From Marinobacter sp. SS13-12 (GTDB taxonomy: Bacteria; Pseudomonadota; Gammaproteobacteria; Pseudomonadales; Oleiphilaceae), in contig NZ_JASSUA010000002.1 of assembly GCF_030227115.1 (NCBI RefSeq), forward strand, positions 310,001 to 374,000: DNA of 64,000 bases, written 5' to 3'. A program made the translations under genes and the position numbers. How positions within the stretch are numbered: the first letter of the stretch is position 1; each line of letters begins with the position of its first letter. Below the pieces are notes generated by a model. It had not been told where the DNA came from, did no database searches, and was given only the letters and a program-made list of their open reading frames with translations. This document shows, in pieces, positions 9,367 through 20,357 of this stretch.

Positions 9367-10131
9367 TTACCAGCTCAGGGTCCGCGGGTCCTGCCGCATT
9401 GAGTTGCGGTATTCACCACTGATGGTGCCGTCAGACAGCGTAATGACCCGGTCTGCCATCTGTGCAATAGAGGCATTGTGGGTAATGATCACGGTGGTGG
9501 TGCCGGTTTCGCGGTTGGCGGTATCCAGCGCCGCCAGAACAAGCGTGCCAGTGGCTGAGTCCAGGGCGCCGGTAGGCTCGTCGCACAGCAGCACTTCCGG
9601 GCGCTTGGCAATGGCCCGGGCGATAGCCACCCTTTGCTGCTCCCCTCCGGAGAGCTGGGCGGGGAAGTGATCCATCCGTTGCCTCAGACCCACCAGCTCC
9701 AGTGCCGCTTCCGGACTCATCGGGTTGCGGGCGATTTCGGTCACCGCAATAACGTTTTCCCGTGCGGTCAGGCTGGGTATCAGGTTGTAGAACTGGAACA
9801 CGAAACCGACGTAGTCCCGGCGATAACGGGTCAGTTCCCGATCTTTGGCCCGGCTCAGGTCGATGTTCTGGTATTTCACCTCGCCACTGGTAGGCACGTC
9901 CAGCCCGCCAAGAATGTTCAGCAGGGTGGATTTGCCCGAGCCGGAGGCTCCGAGCATCACCACCAGCTCGCCGGAAAAGAGATCCAGATTCACTCCCCGC
10001 AAGGCGTGCACCTCAACCTCCCCCTGTTGATAGGTTTTTGTCAGCCCCGAGGTGTGAAACACCGGTAGGCCGGAGGTGGGTCTGTCCATGCAAGAGGCCT
10101 TTGCCCTGAATTGGTTTGCGTCCACTGCCAT
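9367..10131 (-). CDS. ABC transporter ATPase, LolD/MacB type
   Basis: Complete nucleotide-binding protein: Walker [11 protein letters not shown]-loop [10 protein letters not shown], signature [14 protein letters not shown], Walker [13 protein letters not shown] and switch His in IITHNAS. The LSGGEQQ plus DEPTGALD spacing is typical of the LolD/MacB/FtsE subgroup, which pairs with FtsX-type permeases. The start is uncertain: codons at 10167, 10131 and 10089 are all in frame, and none has a strong ribosome site. 10131 was chosen as a compromise, and 10089 would give a more usual LolD length. First gene of the exporter operon. Divergent from nuo with about 190 bases between. Confidence 0.9.
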   Translation of the reverse strand: MAVDANQFRAKASCMDRPTSGLPVFHTSGLTKTYQQGEVEVHALRGVNLDLFSGELVVMLGASGSGKSTLLNILGGLDVPTSGEVKYQNIDLSRAKDRELTRYRRDYVGFVFQFYNLIPSLTARENVIAVTEIARNPMSPEAALELVGLRQRMDHFPAQLSGGEQQRVAIARAIAKRPEVLLCDEPTGALDSATGTLVLAALDTANRETGTTTVIITHNASIAQMADRVITLSDGTISGEYRNSMRQDPRTLSW

Positions 10132-10238
10132 CGTCGCGGTTCTTCTGCCAGTGAAGGTATAGCACAAGTTGTTCCTATATATCAGCGAGGCGGAGCTTCC
10201 TATCTATCGCGCTCATTATTTGCGCAATCGCCAATCCG

Positions 10239-10268
10239 TTGTTAGGTTTTAAGCAAGCACGCTTTAAA
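10239..10268 (+). promoter_or_regulatory. Candidate nuo promoter
   Basis: TTGTTA (10239-10244) and TTTAAA (10263-10268) are separated by 18 bases in the short AT-richer gap before nuoA. It is the only reasonable sigma-70-like pair there, but both boxes deviate from consensus. Confidence 0.3.
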
Positions 10269-10290
10269 TCGCATTATCCGTCTTCCCAAC

Positions 10291-10308
10291 GGCAGCCTCC
10301 ACGCTGCC
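10291..10308 (+). promoter_or_regulatory. Leader hairpin before nuoA
   Basis: GGCAGC (10291-10296) pairs with GCTGCC (10303-10308) around the loop CTCCAC. It sits directly before the nuoA ribosome site GGAGAG (10311-10316). The loop bases CTCC are complementary to GGAG, so the hairpin might influence translation of the first nuo gene. Confidence 0.4.
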
Positions 10309-10319
10309 ACGGAGAGCGC

Positions 10320-10736
10320 ATGGCAGACACTGTCAGTGAATTACTGGTCCGCTACTGGGCGACCGGCTTCTTTATCGTTGCCGCGCTGGGCCTTTGCGCC
10401 GTTATGGTGGGCGTCTCCAGCCTGCTGGGTGGGCGCAGCCAGGGCGTCAGTAAATCTCTTCCATTTGAATCCGGCATTATCGGCACCGGTGATGCCCGCC
10501 AGCGTTTTTCCGTCAAGTTCTATCTGGTCGCGATGCTATTCGTGATCTTCGATATCGAAGCCGTGTTCCTGTTTGCCTGGGCCATCGTCATTCCCGACGT
10601 GGGCTGGACCGGGTTCTGGGGTGCGGCAGTATTTATTCTGATCCTCCTGGTTGGCCTGCTGTATGACAGTCGTACCGGTGCCCTGGACTGGGCGCCGGAA
10701 TCATCCGGTGGCAGGCCCCGTAGTCCGGCAGGCTGA
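10320..10736 (+). CDS. nuoA: NADH-quinone oxidoreductase subunit A
   Basis: 138 residues with three membrane helices. The conserved loop [39 protein letters not shown] includes the PFESG signature and the acidic FDIEAVFL helix of complex I subunit A. The ATG at 10320 follows GGAGAGCGC. An in-frame upstream ATG at 10239 lacks a ribosome site and would add an unrelated basic leader. First gene of the nuo operon, which runs without a break to nuoN. NuoA sits at the membrane-peripheral arm junction with NuoH, J and K. Confidence 0.96.
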   Translation: MADTVSELLVRYWATGFFIVAALGLCAVMVGVSSLLGGRSQGVSKSLPFESGIIGTGDARQRFSVKFYLVAMLFVIFDIEAVFLFAWAIVIPDVGWTGFWGAAVFILILLVGLLYDSRTGALDWAPESSGGRPRSPAG

Positions 10737-10808
10737 CCCAACGCACCTGATCAAGGCGCTGGCCGGCGGTGGTTATATCGCCGGGTCCGGTGCCCATGGA
10801 GGCGCACT

Positions 10809-11486
10809 ATGTCCTATACCCTGACAAGGGCAGAGCAAACAGCACAAGGCAGCAGCCGGTATCCGGTTCAGCAGCAGGAGCCGTCTGAGGATCCGGTCAA
10901 GCGTCAGCTTGAACGCAACGTGTTTACCGGCAAACTCAGCGAGGTACTCAATGACGCCGTCAACTGGGGCCGCAAGAACTCCCTGTGGCCATACAACTTC
11001 GGGCTGTCCTGCTGCTATGTAGAGATGACCACCGCTTTTACGTCGCCCCATGACATTGGCCGTTTTGGCTCCGAAGTCATCCGGGCCTCGCCCCGTCAGG
11101 CGGATTTCATGGTCATCGCCGGTACCTGCTTTATCAAGATGGCACCGGTAATCCAACAGCTCTACGACCAGATGCTGGAGCCCAAGTGGGTGATCTCCAT
11201 GGGTTCCTGCGCCAATTCGGGCGGCATGTACGACATCTATTCAGTCGTGCAGGGAGTGGACAAGTTCCTGCCGGTGGATGTGTATGTACCCGGTTGCCCG
11301 CCCCGGCCCGAGGCCTTCCTGCAGGGTTTGCAGTTGCTGCAGGACTCGATCCAGGAGGAACGCCGGCCCCTGTCGTGGGTGGTGGGCGATCAGGGGGTCT
11401 ATCAGGCAGAGATGCCTTCCCAGCGGGAAAAATGGCGTGATCAGCGCATCCAGGCCACGGAACTGAGGACACCCGACAAACTCTGA
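10809..11486 (+). CDS. nuoB: NADH-quinone oxidoreductase subunit B
   Basis: 225 residues. Carries the four cysteines that bind cluster N2, the last Fe-S centre before quinone: the vicinal pair in LSCCYVEM, one in [11 protein letters not shown], and one in [11 protein letters not shown]. It belongs to the hydrogenase-small-subunit-like family at the junction of the peripheral and membrane arms. GGAGGCGCACT precedes the ATG, and 72 bases separate it from nuoA. Confidence 0.97.
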   Translation: MSYTLTRAEQTAQGSSRYPVQQQEPSEDPVKRQLERNVFTGKLSEVLNDAVNWGRKNSLWPYNFGLSCCYVEMTTAFTSPHDIGRFGSEVIRASPRQADFMVIAGTCFIKMAPVIQQLYDQMLEPKWVISMGSCANSGGMYDIYSVVQGVDKFLPVDVYVPGCPPRPEAFLQGLQLLQDSIQEERRPLSWVVGDQGVYQAEMPSQREKWRDQRIQATELRTPDKL

Positions 11487-11536
11487 CGCCGTTCGATGTC
11501 GTTTCACCACTGATTTTCAGGAGCTGAACAACGACC

Positions 11537-13309
11537 ATGAACATGGAGTGCATCAGTAACCCGGACACTACCGGTGACAATCTGGCTGCCACCCTGAGAA
11601 GGGATTTCGGTGACCGTGTGCTTTACGAGCAGCACACCCTCACCGGTATGCCCGTGGTCTGGGTGACGCGGGACGCGCTGACCGATGTGCTTGGTTACCT
11701 GAAAAACCTGACCGCGCCTTTTGACCTGCTCTACGACCTCTCCGCCGTTGACGAGCGCCTGCACAGTGACCGTCGCGGTCTGCCACCGGCCGACTTCACG
11801 GTGTTCTACCAGCTGCTTTCCATCAGTCGCAACGCAGATATCATGCTCAAGGTGGCCCTCTTTGCGGATGACCTCAGCCTGCCCACAGTGACCGGAGTTT
11901 ACCCGGCGGCGAACTGGTACGAGCGGGAAGTCTGGGACATGTTCGGTATCACCTTTGCCGGCCATCCCCACCTGACGCGTATCCTCATGCCACCGACCTG
12001 GTCCGGCCATCCTTTGCGCAAGGACTATCCCGCCCGGGCCACGGAGTTTGACCCCTATACCCTGACAGTGGAGGGCCAGCAGACTGAACAGGAGGCCATG
12101 CGGTTCGAGCCCGAAGCCTGGGGTATGCAGCGGGAGCGGGACGGGGCCGAGTTCATGTTCCTTAACCTGGGGCCCAATCACCCCTCTGCCCATGGGGCTT
12201 TCCGCATCGTGCTGCAACTGGATGGCGAGGAGATCGTCGACTGTGTGCCGGACATCGGCTATCACCACCGGGGCGCCGAGAAGATGGCGGAACGCCAGTC
12301 CTGGCACAGCTTCATTCCCTATACCGACCGCATCGATTACACCGGCGGGGTGATGAACAACCTGCCTTACGTACTGGCGGCGGAAAAGCTGGCGGGCATC
12401 GAGGTGCCGGACCGGGTGAAGGTGATCCGGGTGATGATGGCGGAAATGTTTCGCGTCACCAGCCACCTGTTGTTCCTGGGCACCTACCTGCAGGATCTGG
12501 GGGCGATGACACCGGTGTTCTATACCTTCAGCGACCGGCAGCGGGGCTATGAGGTGATCGAGGGCATAACCGGCTTTCGAATGCACCCGGCCTGGTACCG
12601 CATCGGTGGCGTTATGCAGGACCTGCCCCAGGGTTGGGAGAAACTGGTGCAGGGCTTTCTCGACTGGATGCCTTCACGGCTACGGGAGTACGAGCGGGCG
12701 ATGATGGAGAATGCCATCGTGCGCGACCGAACCCGTCATGTGGCTGCCTTCAATACCGCCGAGGCCCTGGAGTGGGGCGTTACCGGCCCCAACCTGCGGG
12801 CCACCGGATGCAACTTCGACCTTCGCAAGCAGCGTCCATATTCCGGTTACGATCAGTTCGATTTTGAAGTTCCCCTGGGCCATAACGGCGACGTGTTCGA
12901 CCGGGGCCAGTTGCGCATCGAGGAAATGCGCCAGAGCCTTCGCATTATCCAGCAGTGCGTGAACCACATGCCGGCGGGCGACTACAAGGCGGACCATCCA
13001 CTGACCACGCCGCCGCCCCGGGAGCGCATGCTGGAACACATCGAAACCCTGATTACCCACTTCCTCCAGGTGTCCTGGGGGCCGGTGCTCAAGCCCCAGG
13101 AATCCCTGCAGATGGTGGAGGCCACCAAAGGTATCAACAGTTATTACCTGACCAGTGACGGCAACACCATGAGTTACCGCACCCGCATCCGCACGCCGAG
13201 TTTTCCGCACCTGCAGCAGATACCGTCGGTGATGCGCGGTGGGTTTGTACCGGACCTGATTGCCCACCTGGGCAGTATCGATTTCGTGATGGCAGACGTG
13301 GACCGCTGA
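11537..13309 (+). CDS. nuoCD: NADH-quinone oxidoreductase fused subunit C/D
   Basis: 590 residues. The N-terminal 190 or so are subunit C (30-kDa type, with [14 protein letters not shown] and HPLRKDYP). The remainder is subunit D (49-kDa type, starting at [14 protein letters not shown]), which forms the quinone pocket with NuoB. Fusion of C and D is the normal state in enteric and many other gammaproteobacteria. The histidine and tyrosine of the quinone site (NHPSAHG section) are present. The stop TGA overlaps the ATG of nuoE. The ribosome site GGAG is about 13 bases before this ATG, so the ATG two codons later is also possible. Confidence 0.97.
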   Translation: MNMECISNPDTTGDNLAATLRRDFGDRVLYEQHTLTGMPVVWVTRDALTDVLGYLKNLTAPFDLLYDLSAVDERLHSDRRGLPPADFTVFYQLLSISRNADIMLKVALFADDLSLPTVTGVYPAANWYEREVWDMFGITFAGHPHLTRILMPPTWSGHPLRKDYPARATEFDPYTLTVEGQQTEQEAMRFEPEAWGMQRERDGAEFMFLNLGPNHPSAHGAFRIVLQLDGEEIVDCVPDIGYHHRGAEKMAERQSWHSFIPYTDRIDYTGGVMNNLPYVLAAEKLAGIEVPDRVKVIRVMMAEMFRVTSHLLFLGTYLQDLGAMTPVFYTFSDRQRGYEVIEGITGFRMHPAWYRIGGVMQDLPQGWEKLVQGFLDWMPSRLREYERAMMENAIVRDRTRHVAAFNTAEALEWGVTGPNLRATGCNFDLRKQRPYSGYDQFDFEVPLGHNGDVFDRGQLRIEEMRQSLRIIQQCVNHMPAGDYKADHPLTTPPPRERMLEHIETLITHFLQVSWGPVLKPQESLQMVEATKGINSYYLTSDGNTMSYRTRIRTPSFPHLQQIPSVMRGGFVPDLIAHLGSIDFVMADVDR

Positions 13310-13824
13310 TGATGGCAGACACACCACAGACAACCGTGCTGATTGGCAGCGATGGCTTCGACCTTGATCCGGCCGATGAAACCTCGATTATCGAGGAAAT
13401 GGATCATTACGAGCAGCCCCAGGCCGCCTGTATCGAGGCCCTGAAGATTGTCCAGCGCCGTCACGGCTGGGTGCCGGATGGCGCTATCACTGCCATCGCC
13501 CGGGTGCTGGGCATTGGTCCGGGCGAGGTGGAAGGTGTGGCGACATTTTACAGCCTGATTTTCCGCCAGCCGGTGGGTCGTCATGTCGTGCTGGTGTGCG
13601 ATAGCAGTGCCTGTTTCCTGACCGGTTTCCAGGAATTAAGGCAGGCACTGGTGGCCCAGTTGGGGATTGATTACGGACAGACCACGGCAGACGGGCGTTT
13701 CACCCTGTTGCCGGTCTGCTGCCTGGGTGCCTGCGATGGCGCACCAGCCCTGATGATTGACGATGACACCTACGGCCCGGTGTCGCCCGATGATCTGCCC
13801 GGCGTGCTGGAGGGCTATCCATGA
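13309..13824 (+). CDS. nuoE: NADH-quinone oxidoreductase subunit E
   Basis: 171 residues, thioredoxin-like 2Fe-2S ferredoxin fold. Cluster N1a ligands are seen as C-x4-C (CDSSAC) and C-x3-C (CLGAC). The N-terminal helical section has the typical [18 protein letters not shown] sequence. Starts ATGATG overlap the nuoCD stop, and either codon could be used. The last four bases overlap nuoF. Part of the NADH-oxidising tip with NuoF and NuoG. Confidence 0.96.
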   Translation: MMADTPQTTVLIGSDGFDLDPADETSIIEEMDHYEQPQAACIEALKIVQRRHGWVPDGAITAIARVLGIGPGEVEGVATFYSLIFRQPVGRHVVLVCDSSACFLTGFQELRQALVAQLGIDYGQTTADGRFTLLPVCCLGACDGAPALMIDDDTYGPVSPDDLPGVLEGYP

Positions 13825-15191
13825 GCCAGTTCATCGCCAGCCAGCGTGATTCGGTTCGTTATCGCAGCCGGCTGATGCAGACCGAGGCAGAGCGCCACCC
13901 TGATACCCACCCATTGACGTGGCGGTTGCGGGATGACGGCGAGGTGGTCTGGCTTGAGGAATACCTGAGTAAGGATGGCTACCAGTCCGTCCGCAAGGCG
14001 CTGGCCGATAGCGATCCCCAGGCCATTATCGCCACCATGAAAGACGCCAATGTCGGTGGCCGTGGCGGTGGCGGCTTCTCTGCCGGGCTCAAATGGAGCC
14101 TGACCCTGCAGGGGAATGATATGCCCCGGGGCTACCTGATCTGTAATGCCGACGAGATGGAGCCGGGCACGTTCAAGGACCGGCTGTTGATGGAGCATCA
14201 ACCGCATCTTTTGATCGAGGGCATGATCCTGGCTGCCCTGGCCAACAATTCCTGTTTTGGCTACATCTTTCTTCGGGGGGAATATGTCACGGCCGCCCGG
14301 GTTCTGAGTCGGGCCCTGGAAGAGGCTCGGGCCGGGGGCTGGCTGGGCGCTGATATCAATGGCAGCGGCTTCGATTTTGACATTGCGCTGCACACCGGCG
14401 CAGGTCGATACATCTGCGGCGAGGAGACTGCTTTGATCAACTCTCTGGAGGGCAAGCGCGCCAACCCCAGGACCAAGCCGCCGTTCCCTGGCCAATCCGG
14501 CGCCTGGGGCAAGCCTTCGGTAGTGAACAATGTGGAAACCCTGTGCAACGCGCCGGGGGTCATTCTCAATGGCGCGGACTGGTATCAGGGACTGTCCGGT
14601 GACCGGAGCGAGAATGGCGGCAGCAAGCTGTATGGCATTTCCGGCCTGGTAGAAAAGCCAGGGCTTTGGGAGCTGCCGATGGGGACGACAGGCGGCGAGA
14701 TCCTGGACCGGGCAGGGGGCATGCGTAACGATCGGCAACTCAAGGCGTGGCTGCCGGGGGGCGCCAGTACCGGCTTCCTGTTGCCGGAGCATCTGGATAT
14801 ACCATTGGATTTCGACACCGTGGGCAAGGAGGGCAGTCGCCTGGGCACCGGCCTGCTGACGGTAGTGCCGCAGGAGCAGAGTATTGTGGCGCTGGTGCGC
14901 AACCTGGAGGAATTTTTCGCCCGGGAGTCCTGTGGCTGGTGCACCCCGTGTCGCGACGGCCTGCCCTGGACCGCCAAGGTGCTACGAGCTCTGGAACTGG
15001 GGCAGGGGGAAGACGGCGATATCGAGTTGCTGGAGAAGCTGGCGGCGGACTGCGGCCCGGCGCAGACCTTCTGTGCCCACGGGCCCGGTGCCGCGATGCC
15101 CTTGCAGACGGCGCTGAAGCATTTCCGGCACGAGTTCGAGCAGGGTATCAGCGCACGCCCGGTTAAAGCGGCGGAGGGACAGGCAGAATAA
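13821..15191 (+). CDS. nuoF: NADH-quinone oxidoreductase subunit F
   Basis: 456 residues. Glycine-rich NADH/FMN-binding section [13 protein letters not shown] (about 76-88), the FMN section [16 protein letters not shown] in slightly varied form, and the N3 4Fe-4S motif [12 protein letters not shown] with a further Cys near the C-terminus (QTFCAHG). It catalyses NADH oxidation. Its ATG overlaps the nuoE stop and its TAATG overlaps the nuoG start, which indicates strict translational coupling. Confidence 0.97.
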   Translation: MSQFIASQRDSVRYRSRLMQTEAERHPDTHPLTWRLRDDGEVVWLEEYLSKDGYQSVRKALADSDPQAIIATMKDANVGGRGGGGFSAGLKWSLTLQGNDMPRGYLICNADEMEPGTFKDRLLMEHQPHLLIEGMILAALANNSCFGYIFLRGEYVTAARVLSRALEEARAGGWLGADINGSGFDFDIALHTGAGRYICGEETALINSLEGKRANPRTKPPFPGQSGAWGKPSVVNNVETLCNAPGVILNGADWYQGLSGDRSENGGSKLYGISGLVEKPGLWELPMGTTGGEILDRAGGMRNDRQLKAWLPGGASTGFLLPEHLDIPLDFDTVGKEGSRLGTGLLTVVPQEQSIVALVRNLEEFFARESCGWCTPCRDGLPWTAKVLRALELGQGEDGDIELLEKLAADCGPAQTFCAHGPGAAMPLQTALKHFRHEFEQGISARPVKAAEGQAE

Positions 15192-17908
15192 TGGCAACGA
15201 TTCACGTGGATGGACAAAGCTACGAAGTTAACGGAGCCGATAATCTGCTCCAGGCTTGCCTGTCCCTGGGCCTGGATATTCCCTATTTCTGCTGGCATCC
15301 GGCCATGGGCAGCGTGGGGGCCTGCCGCCAGTGCGCCGTGCGCCAGTACAAGGACGAGGATGACGACAAGGGTATGCTGGTGATGTCCTGCATGACGCCG
15401 GCGGCGGATCAGACCCGCATCGAAATTGACGACGAGGAAGCGAAGGCTTTCCGCGCCAGTGTGGTGGAGTTGTTGATGATCAATCACCCCCACGACTGCC
15501 CGGTCTGTGAAGAGGGGGGCCACTGCCACCTGCAGGACATGACGGTAATGACCGGCCACGACCGGCGCCGTTACCGGTTCAGCAAGCGCACTCGTCGTAA
15601 CCAGTTCCTGGGCCCGTTCATCGCCCACGAAATGAACCGGTGCATTACCTGTTACCGCTGTGTGCGCTTTTATAATGATTACGCCGGGGGCACCGATCTT
15701 GGCACCTTTGGCAGCAAGGACAATGTCTATTTCGGCCGCTACGAGGAAGGCACCCTGGAAAGCCCCTTCGCCGGTAATCTCACCGAGGTGTGCCCCACCG
15801 GTGTGTTTACCGACCAGAGCCATTCTGATCGCTACACCCGCAAGTGGGACATGCAGTTTGCCCCCGGAATCTGCCACCAGTGTTCGATGGGCTGCAACAC
15901 CAGCCCTGGGGAACGCTATGGCGAAGTCCGCCGGATCGAGAACCGCTATCACGGCGAGGTGAATGGCTATTTTCTCTGTGATCGCGGTCGTTTTGGCTAC
16001 GGCTACGTAAACCGCTCCGACCGGCCCCTTACACCGGAGTGGCGGCAATCGCCGGACAGCGAGCCGGTCAGCCTGGGCGTGGATGACGCACTTGCCCAGG
16101 CAGGCGACGCCCTGCGCCACGCCCGCCGGGTTATCGGCATCGGCTCGCCAAGGGCCAGCCTGGAGAGCAATCACCAGTTGCAGGCGTTGGTCGGAGCGAA
16201 CAACTTTTCCACCGGTATCGAGGCCCGGGAGCAGGCCTGCCTCGAACTGATGAACCATCTCCAGCGTCACGCTGGCCTGCCAACCCCGACGCCCCGGGAG
16301 ATGGAAAACCACGACGCCGTGCTGGTACTCGGGGAGGACCCGGTTCAGAGTGCCGGCCGCCTCGGTCTGAATCTGCGTCAGGCAGCCCTGGCACGATGGG
16401 CGGCACTGGGCGCAACCATTGGTATACCGGACTGGAACGCCGAAGCCCTCAAGACCCTGGCACAGAACCGCTATTACCCGCTGTTTATTGCCTGGCCGGC
16501 GCCCACGGACCTTGATCAGGTGGCTGCAGCGCGTTATGCGCTGGACCCGGACGGCATTGCCCGGCTGGGTTTTGCGGTGGCTCATGCCATCGATCCCGCG
16601 GCCCCGGTGGTGGAGGGGCTGACGCCTGACGATGATGAAGCTGCCCGGACTATCGCCAGGGCACTGATGGCAGCAGAGCGACCGCTGATCGTCAGTGGTG
16701 GCTCACTGGCCTCCGAGGCCGTGCTTGAGGCCGCAGGCAGTGTTGCACGGGCCCTGTCCCGTCGCGCCAAAAGAGGCGGGCTGGTGCTGATCCGGCGCGA
16801 AGTCAACAGCACGGGATTGTCCCTGATGGGTGGTCATCCACTGGACTGGGCGCTGGACGAACTGGCCCAGGGTAATGCCGACGCCGTGGTTGTGCTGGAG
16901 AACGACCTTTATCAGCGCTTGCCCACCCAAAGGGTGGATGAGGCCCTGGCGCGAGCGGAAATCCGCATAGTGTTGGATCACCAGCGCACTGCGACGGCCG
17001 CCCTGGCAAGCATCCTGTTCTCGGCTGGCAGCTTCGCCGAGTCCGATGGCACCCTGGTGAACCTGGAGGGCCGCGCCCAACGCTTCTTCCAGGTCTACGA
17101 ACCTGGCTATATGCGGCCGGAGACGCGCATTCATGAAAGTTGGCGCTGGTTGCACGCAGTTTCCGCGACTTTGCGAGGCGAAGCCGCCAGCGATATCAAC
17201 CTGGATACCGTTGTCCGGGCGTGTGCGGATACCCATCCGGCGTTAGCCGGCATGGTCGACGCTGCTCCGGATGCTCATTACCGTATCAGGGGGCTGCGGC
17301 TGGCCAGGGAGCCCCACCGGTACAGCGGCCGCACGGCCATGCGTGCCGACCAGGAAGTCAGTGAACCTCGAGCACCCCGGGATTCCGACACGGCGTTCGC
17401 CCATTCCATGGAGGGTTACAGTGGCTACCAGGAGCCCCGGCAACAGGTACCCTTTGCCTGGGCGCCGGGCTGGAACTCGCCCCAGGCCTGGAACAGGTTC
17501 ACCGACGAGGTGGGGGGGCATCTGCGCGGCGGTGACCCCGGAGTGCGCCTGATTCACCCGGTGCCCGGACAGGGGAGCTACAGCCAGCCCACTCAATGCG
17601 TCGAAAGCACCGATGCCCTGCGGGCTCTGATCCTGCCCCGCCTGTTCGGCGGCGAGGAGACCTCCGCCCGGGCTACGCCTATCCAGCAACGGACGGAATT
17701 ACCCTGCCTTACTCTGAGCCCTGACGATGCCCTACGGCTGGCGGTCAGGAGCGGAGACGTCGTAACCATTGAGGAGGGCACGAAGCTTCCGGTTTACGAG
17801 CAGGAGAACTGGCCCACTGGCTGGGCGGGCCTGCCGGCCGGGCTGATCCCTGGTTTGCTGACAGGTGAATCCGTAACCCTGAACGAGTCCGCGGGAGATC
17901 AGCCATGA
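15191..17908 (+). CDS. nuoG: NADH-quinone oxidoreductase subunit G
   Basis: 905 residues. An N-terminal 2Fe-2S ferredoxin domain has cysteines in [19 protein letters not shown]. It is followed by the His-Cys3 motif in [15 protein letters not shown], two further 4Fe-4S motifs ([13 protein letters not shown] and CHQCSMGCN) and a long molybdopterin-oxidoreductase-like domain without molybdenum chemistry. It carries electrons from FMN towards NuoB. The length agrees with enterobacterial-type NuoG. The start overlaps nuoF and the end overlaps nuoH by four bases. Confidence 0.96.
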   Translation: MATIHVDGQSYEVNGADNLLQACLSLGLDIPYFCWHPAMGSVGACRQCAVRQYKDEDDDKGMLVMSCMTPAADQTRIEIDDEEAKAFRASVVELLMINHPHDCPVCEEGGHCHLQDMTVMTGHDRRRYRFSKRTRRNQFLGPFIAHEMNRCITCYRCVRFYNDYAGGTDLGTFGSKDNVYFGRYEEGTLESPFAGNLTEVCPTGVFTDQSHSDRYTRKWDMQFAPGICHQCSMGCNTSPGERYGEVRRIENRYHGEVNGYFLCDRGRFGYGYVNRSDRPLTPEWRQSPDSEPVSLGVDDALAQAGDALRHARRVIGIGSPRASLESNHQLQALVGANNFSTGIEAREQACLELMNHLQRHAGLPTPTPREMENHDAVLVLGEDPVQSAGRLGLNLRQAALARWAALGATIGIPDWNAEALKTLAQNRYYPLFIAWPAPTDLDQVAAARYALDPDGIARLGFAVAHAIDPAAPVVEGLTPDDDEAARTIARALMAAERPLIVSGGSLASEAVLEAAGSVARALSRRAKRGGLVLIRREVNSTGLSLMGGHPLDWALDELAQGNADAVVVLENDLYQRLPTQRVDEALARAEIRIVLDHQRTATAALASILFSAGSFAESDGTLVNLEGRAQRFFQVYEPGYMRPETRIHESWRWLHAVSATLRGEAASDINLDTVVRACADTHPALAGMVDAAPDAHYRIRGLRLAREPHRYSGRTAMRADQEVSEPRAPRDSDTAFAHSMEGYSGYQEPRQQVPFAWAPGWNSPQAWNRFTDEVGGHLRGGDPGVRLIHPVPGQGSYSQPTQCVESTDALRALILPRLFGGEETSARATPIQQRTELPCLTLSPDDALRLAVRSGDVVTIEEGTKLPVYEQENWPTGWAGLPAGLIPGLLTGESVTLNESAGDQP

Positions 17909-18882
17909 ACTGGTGGACTCCGCAACTCGAGGCCATCCTCTGGGGTATGGTGCAGGCACTGGTGATCCTGCTCGGTGTGGTGCTGATGAGCGCCATCCTG
18001 ATCGTGGTCGAGCGTCGCCTGCTCGGCTTGTGGCAGGACCGCCACGGTCCCAACCGGGTAGGGCCTTTCGGCACCCTGCAAGTGGTTGCGGACCTGATCA
18101 AGATCTTCTTCAAGGAAGACTGGATACCGCCCTTCGCCGACCGCCCCCTGTTCGTGCTGGCTCCGGTCATCGCCTTCGCCTCGTTGCTGTTGTCGTTCGC
18201 GATTATTCCGATCACGCCGGGCTGGGGCGTGGCGGATATGCACATCGGGCTGCTGTTTTTCCTGGCCATGGCGGGCATTAACGTTTACGCCGTATTACTG
18301 GGGGGCTGGGCCAGTGGCAACAAGTACGCCCTGCTAGGTGCCATGCGGGCATCGGCCCAGACACTGTCCTACGAGGTGTTCATGGGTCTGGCGCTGATGG
18401 GGGTGGTGGCCCTTGCAGGGTCCTTCAACCTGCGTGATATCGTCGCGGCGCAGGAAGGCCTCTGGTTCGTGATCCCCCAGTTTTTCGGGTTCGCCACTTT
18501 CCTGATCGCCGGCGTCGCCGTCACCCACCGGCATCCCTTCGACCAGCCCGAGGCCGAGCAGGAGTTGGCGGATGGTTATCACATCGAATACTCCGGCATG
18601 AAATTCGGCATGTTCTTTATCGGCGAGTATGTGGGCATGTTGCTGGTGTCGGCGCTGATTGTGACGCTTTTCTTTGGCGGCTGGCATGGCCCATGGCTGC
18701 CACCGATCCTGTGGTTTGCACTCAAGACGGGCTTCTTCCTGCTGCTGTTCATTCTGTTGCGGGCTTCGTTGCCCCGGCCGCGCTATGACCGGGTAATGAG
18801 CTTTGGCTGGAAGGTGTGCCTGCCGCTGACCCTGGTTAATTTACTGGCTACCGGAGCGGTGATGCTCCTGGTGGGTGCATAG
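17905..18882 (+). CDS. nuoH: NADH-quinone oxidoreductase subunit H
   Basis: 325 residues, eight or so membrane helices. Conserved features include [21 protein letters not shown] in the first loop and [28 protein letters not shown], the charged loops that line the quinone entry chamber. It overlaps nuoG by four bases and is followed nine bases later by nuoI. Confidence 0.97.
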   Translation: MNWWTPQLEAILWGMVQALVILLGVVLMSAILIVVERRLLGLWQDRHGPNRVGPFGTLQVVADLIKIFFKEDWIPPFADRPLFVLAPVIAFASLLLSFAIIPITPGWGVADMHIGLLFFLAMAGINVYAVLLGGWASGNKYALLGAMRASAQTLSYEVFMGLALMGVVALAGSFNLRDIVAAQEGLWFVIPQFFGFATFLIAGVAVTHRHPFDQPEAEQELADGYHIEYSGMKFGMFFIGEYVGMLLVSALIVTLFFGGWHGPWLPPILWFALKTGFFLLLFILLRASLPRPRYDRVMSFGWKVCLPLTLVNLLATGAVMLLVGA

Positions 18883-18891
18883 GGAGGACTT

Positions 18892-19503
18892 ATGGAAAAA
18901 GAGGAAAAAGGGGAAAAAGGGGAAAAAGAACAGGTCCCAATGATCCGGTCGTTGTCCTCAACCTCTTTTCTGAGGCTGGTGCCGGCCACCTGGTCCCAGA
19001 TACGTACCCTGGGCATGGTGTTCATGCACAGCTTTCGCAAACGGGAGACGGTGAATTACCCGGAACAGGAGGTTTACCTGCCGCCACGCTATCGAGGCCG
19101 TATCGTGCTGACCCGCGACCCCGACGGCGAGGAGCGCTGCGTAGCCTGTAACCTGTGTGCCGTCGCCTGCCCGGTGGACTGCATCTCCCTGCAGAAAGGG
19201 GAACAGGAAGACGGCCGCTGGTACCCGGAATTCTTCCGCATCAATTTTTCCCGCTGCATTTTCTGCGGCATGTGTGAAGAAGCCTGCCCGACGTCCGCCA
19301 TCCAGCTGACACCGGACTTCGAGATGGGCGAATACGATCGCCAGCAACTGGTGTACGAGAAGGAAGACCTGCTGATCAACGGCCCCGGCAAGGACCACGA
19401 CTACCACTTCTACAAGGTGGCGGGCCTGGCCATTGGCGGCAAGGACAAGGGCCAGGCGAAAAACGAGGAGGCACCGGAGGATGTGCGCACGCTGCTTCCC
19501 TGA
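18892..19503 (+). CDS. nuoI: NADH-quinone oxidoreductase subunit I with a repeat-coded N-terminal extension
   Basis: 203 residues. Two 4Fe-4S motifs ([12 protein letters not shown] and [12 protein letters not shown]) bind clusters N6a and N6b, and flanking sequence [18 protein letters not shown] is typical. The normal start should be close to the Met at 18940. Here an extra 16 residues, almost only Glu, Lys and Gly, are coded by four 9-base repeats. The ATG at 18892 is favoured because GGGAGG precedes it, while 18940 has no good ribosome site. The extension is therefore probably translated, and is unusual for this highly conserved subunit. Confidence 0.95.
   Translation: MEKEEKGEKGEKEQVPMIRSLSSTSFLRLVPATWSQIRTLGMVFMHSFRKRETVNYPEQEVYLPPRYRGRIVLTRDPDGEERCVACNLCAVACPVDCISLQKGEQEDGRWYPEFFRINFSRCIFCGMCEEACPTSAIQLTPDFEMGEYDRQQLVYEKEDLLINGPGKDHDYHFYKVAGLAIGGKDKGQAKNEEAPEDVRTLLP
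18895..18930 (+). repeat. Four 9-bp tandem repeats inside nuoI
   Basis: Four copies of GAAAAAGGG or one- or two-base variants follow each other directly after the nuoI start codon and code [12 protein letters not shown]. Because the unit is nine bases, gain or loss of copies would not shift the frame. Confidence 0.9.
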
Positions 19504-19521
19504 GCGGACAAGGAGACACTG

Positions 19522-20052
19522 ATGGAACTGGCTTTCTATCTGAGCGGCCTGGTGGCGGTTCTGGCCACCGTGGGGGTGATTAGCGGCACCCACGCAGTGC
19601 ATGCAGTGGTGTACCTGATCGTTTCGCTCATCGCCGTGGCGCTGGTGTTCTTTGCCCTGGGGGCACCCTTTGCCGGTGCTCTGGAGATCATTGTCTACGC
19701 AGGTGCCATCATGGTGCTGTTCGTGTTCGTGGTAATGATGCTCAATCTGGGTCCGGACACCGAACGGGAACAGACCCTGATGCACCCTCGCTACTGGGCA
19801 GGGCCATCAGTGCTGGCCCTGGTACTGATGGCAGCACTGGCAGCACTGATCAGCCAGGGCGTCGTGGGCGAAACCATTGACGGGGAACTGCTTACTGCGC
19901 GGGCGGTGGCGCTGACGCTGTTCGGACCCTGGCTGATGGTGGTGGAATTGTCGGCCATCCTGCTTCTGGCTGCCCTGGTTACGGCCTCACATGTGGGGCG
20001 GCGCAGCAACGGCCGCGGCACCTCGTCACGCCCGACAGGAGGCGACTCATGA
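19522..20052 (+). CDS. nuoJ: NADH-quinone oxidoreductase subunit J
   Basis: 176 residues with five membrane helices. Landmarks are [52 protein letters not shown], where the conserved pi-bulge helix with [10 protein letters not shown] is clear. It sits 18 bases after nuoI behind AAGGAG, and overlaps nuoK by four bases. Confidence 0.96.
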   Translation: MELAFYLSGLVAVLATVGVISGTHAVHAVVYLIVSLIAVALVFFALGAPFAGALEIIVYAGAIMVLFVFVVMMLNLGPDTEREQTLMHPRYWAGPSVLALVLMAALAALISQGVVGETIDGELLTARAVALTLFGPWLMVVELSAILLLAALVTASHVGRRSNGRGTSSRPTGGDS

Positions 20053-20357
20053 CGGGTATTCCCATGGAGCACGGGCTGATCCTGGCGGCTATATTGTTCA
20101 GCCTGGGGCTGTTGGGGCTGATGCTACGCCGCAATATGCTGTTCGTGCTGATGAGCCTGGAAGTGATGCTCAATTCTGCTGCGCTGGCCTTCGTGGTGGG
20201 CGCGACCGCCTGGAACCAGCCGGACGGGCAGGCCATGTTCCTGCTGGTGATCACCCTGGCAGCGGCGGAAGCCAGCGTCGGGCTGGCACTGATGATCCAG
20301 TTCTACCAACGGTTCAGATCCCTTGATCTCGATGCAGCCAGCAGGATGCGCGGATGA
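20049..20357 (+). CDS. nuoK: NADH-quinone oxidoreductase subunit K
   Basis: 102 residues, three helices, MrpC-like antiporter family. It has the two membrane glutamates in [14 protein letters not shown] and [14 protein letters not shown] that carry the proton path. Overlaps nuoJ and nuoL by four bases each. Confidence 0.97.
   Translation: MTGIPMEHGLILAAILFSLGLLGLMLRRNMLFVLMSLEVMLNSAALAFVVGATAWNQPDGQAMFLLVITLAAAEASVGLALMIQFYQRFRSLDLDAASRMRG

Noticed and set aside
11504..12586. 360-codon minus-strand frame opposite nuoCD
   Set aside because: Shadow of the conserved NuoC/D coding strand.
14585..16585. 666-codon open frame on the minus strand
   Set aside because: It lies fully opposite nuoF and nuoG, which have clear Fe-S and FMN motifs. 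Long antisense frames are expected in GC-rich codon-biased genes, and the translation has no recognisable domain.
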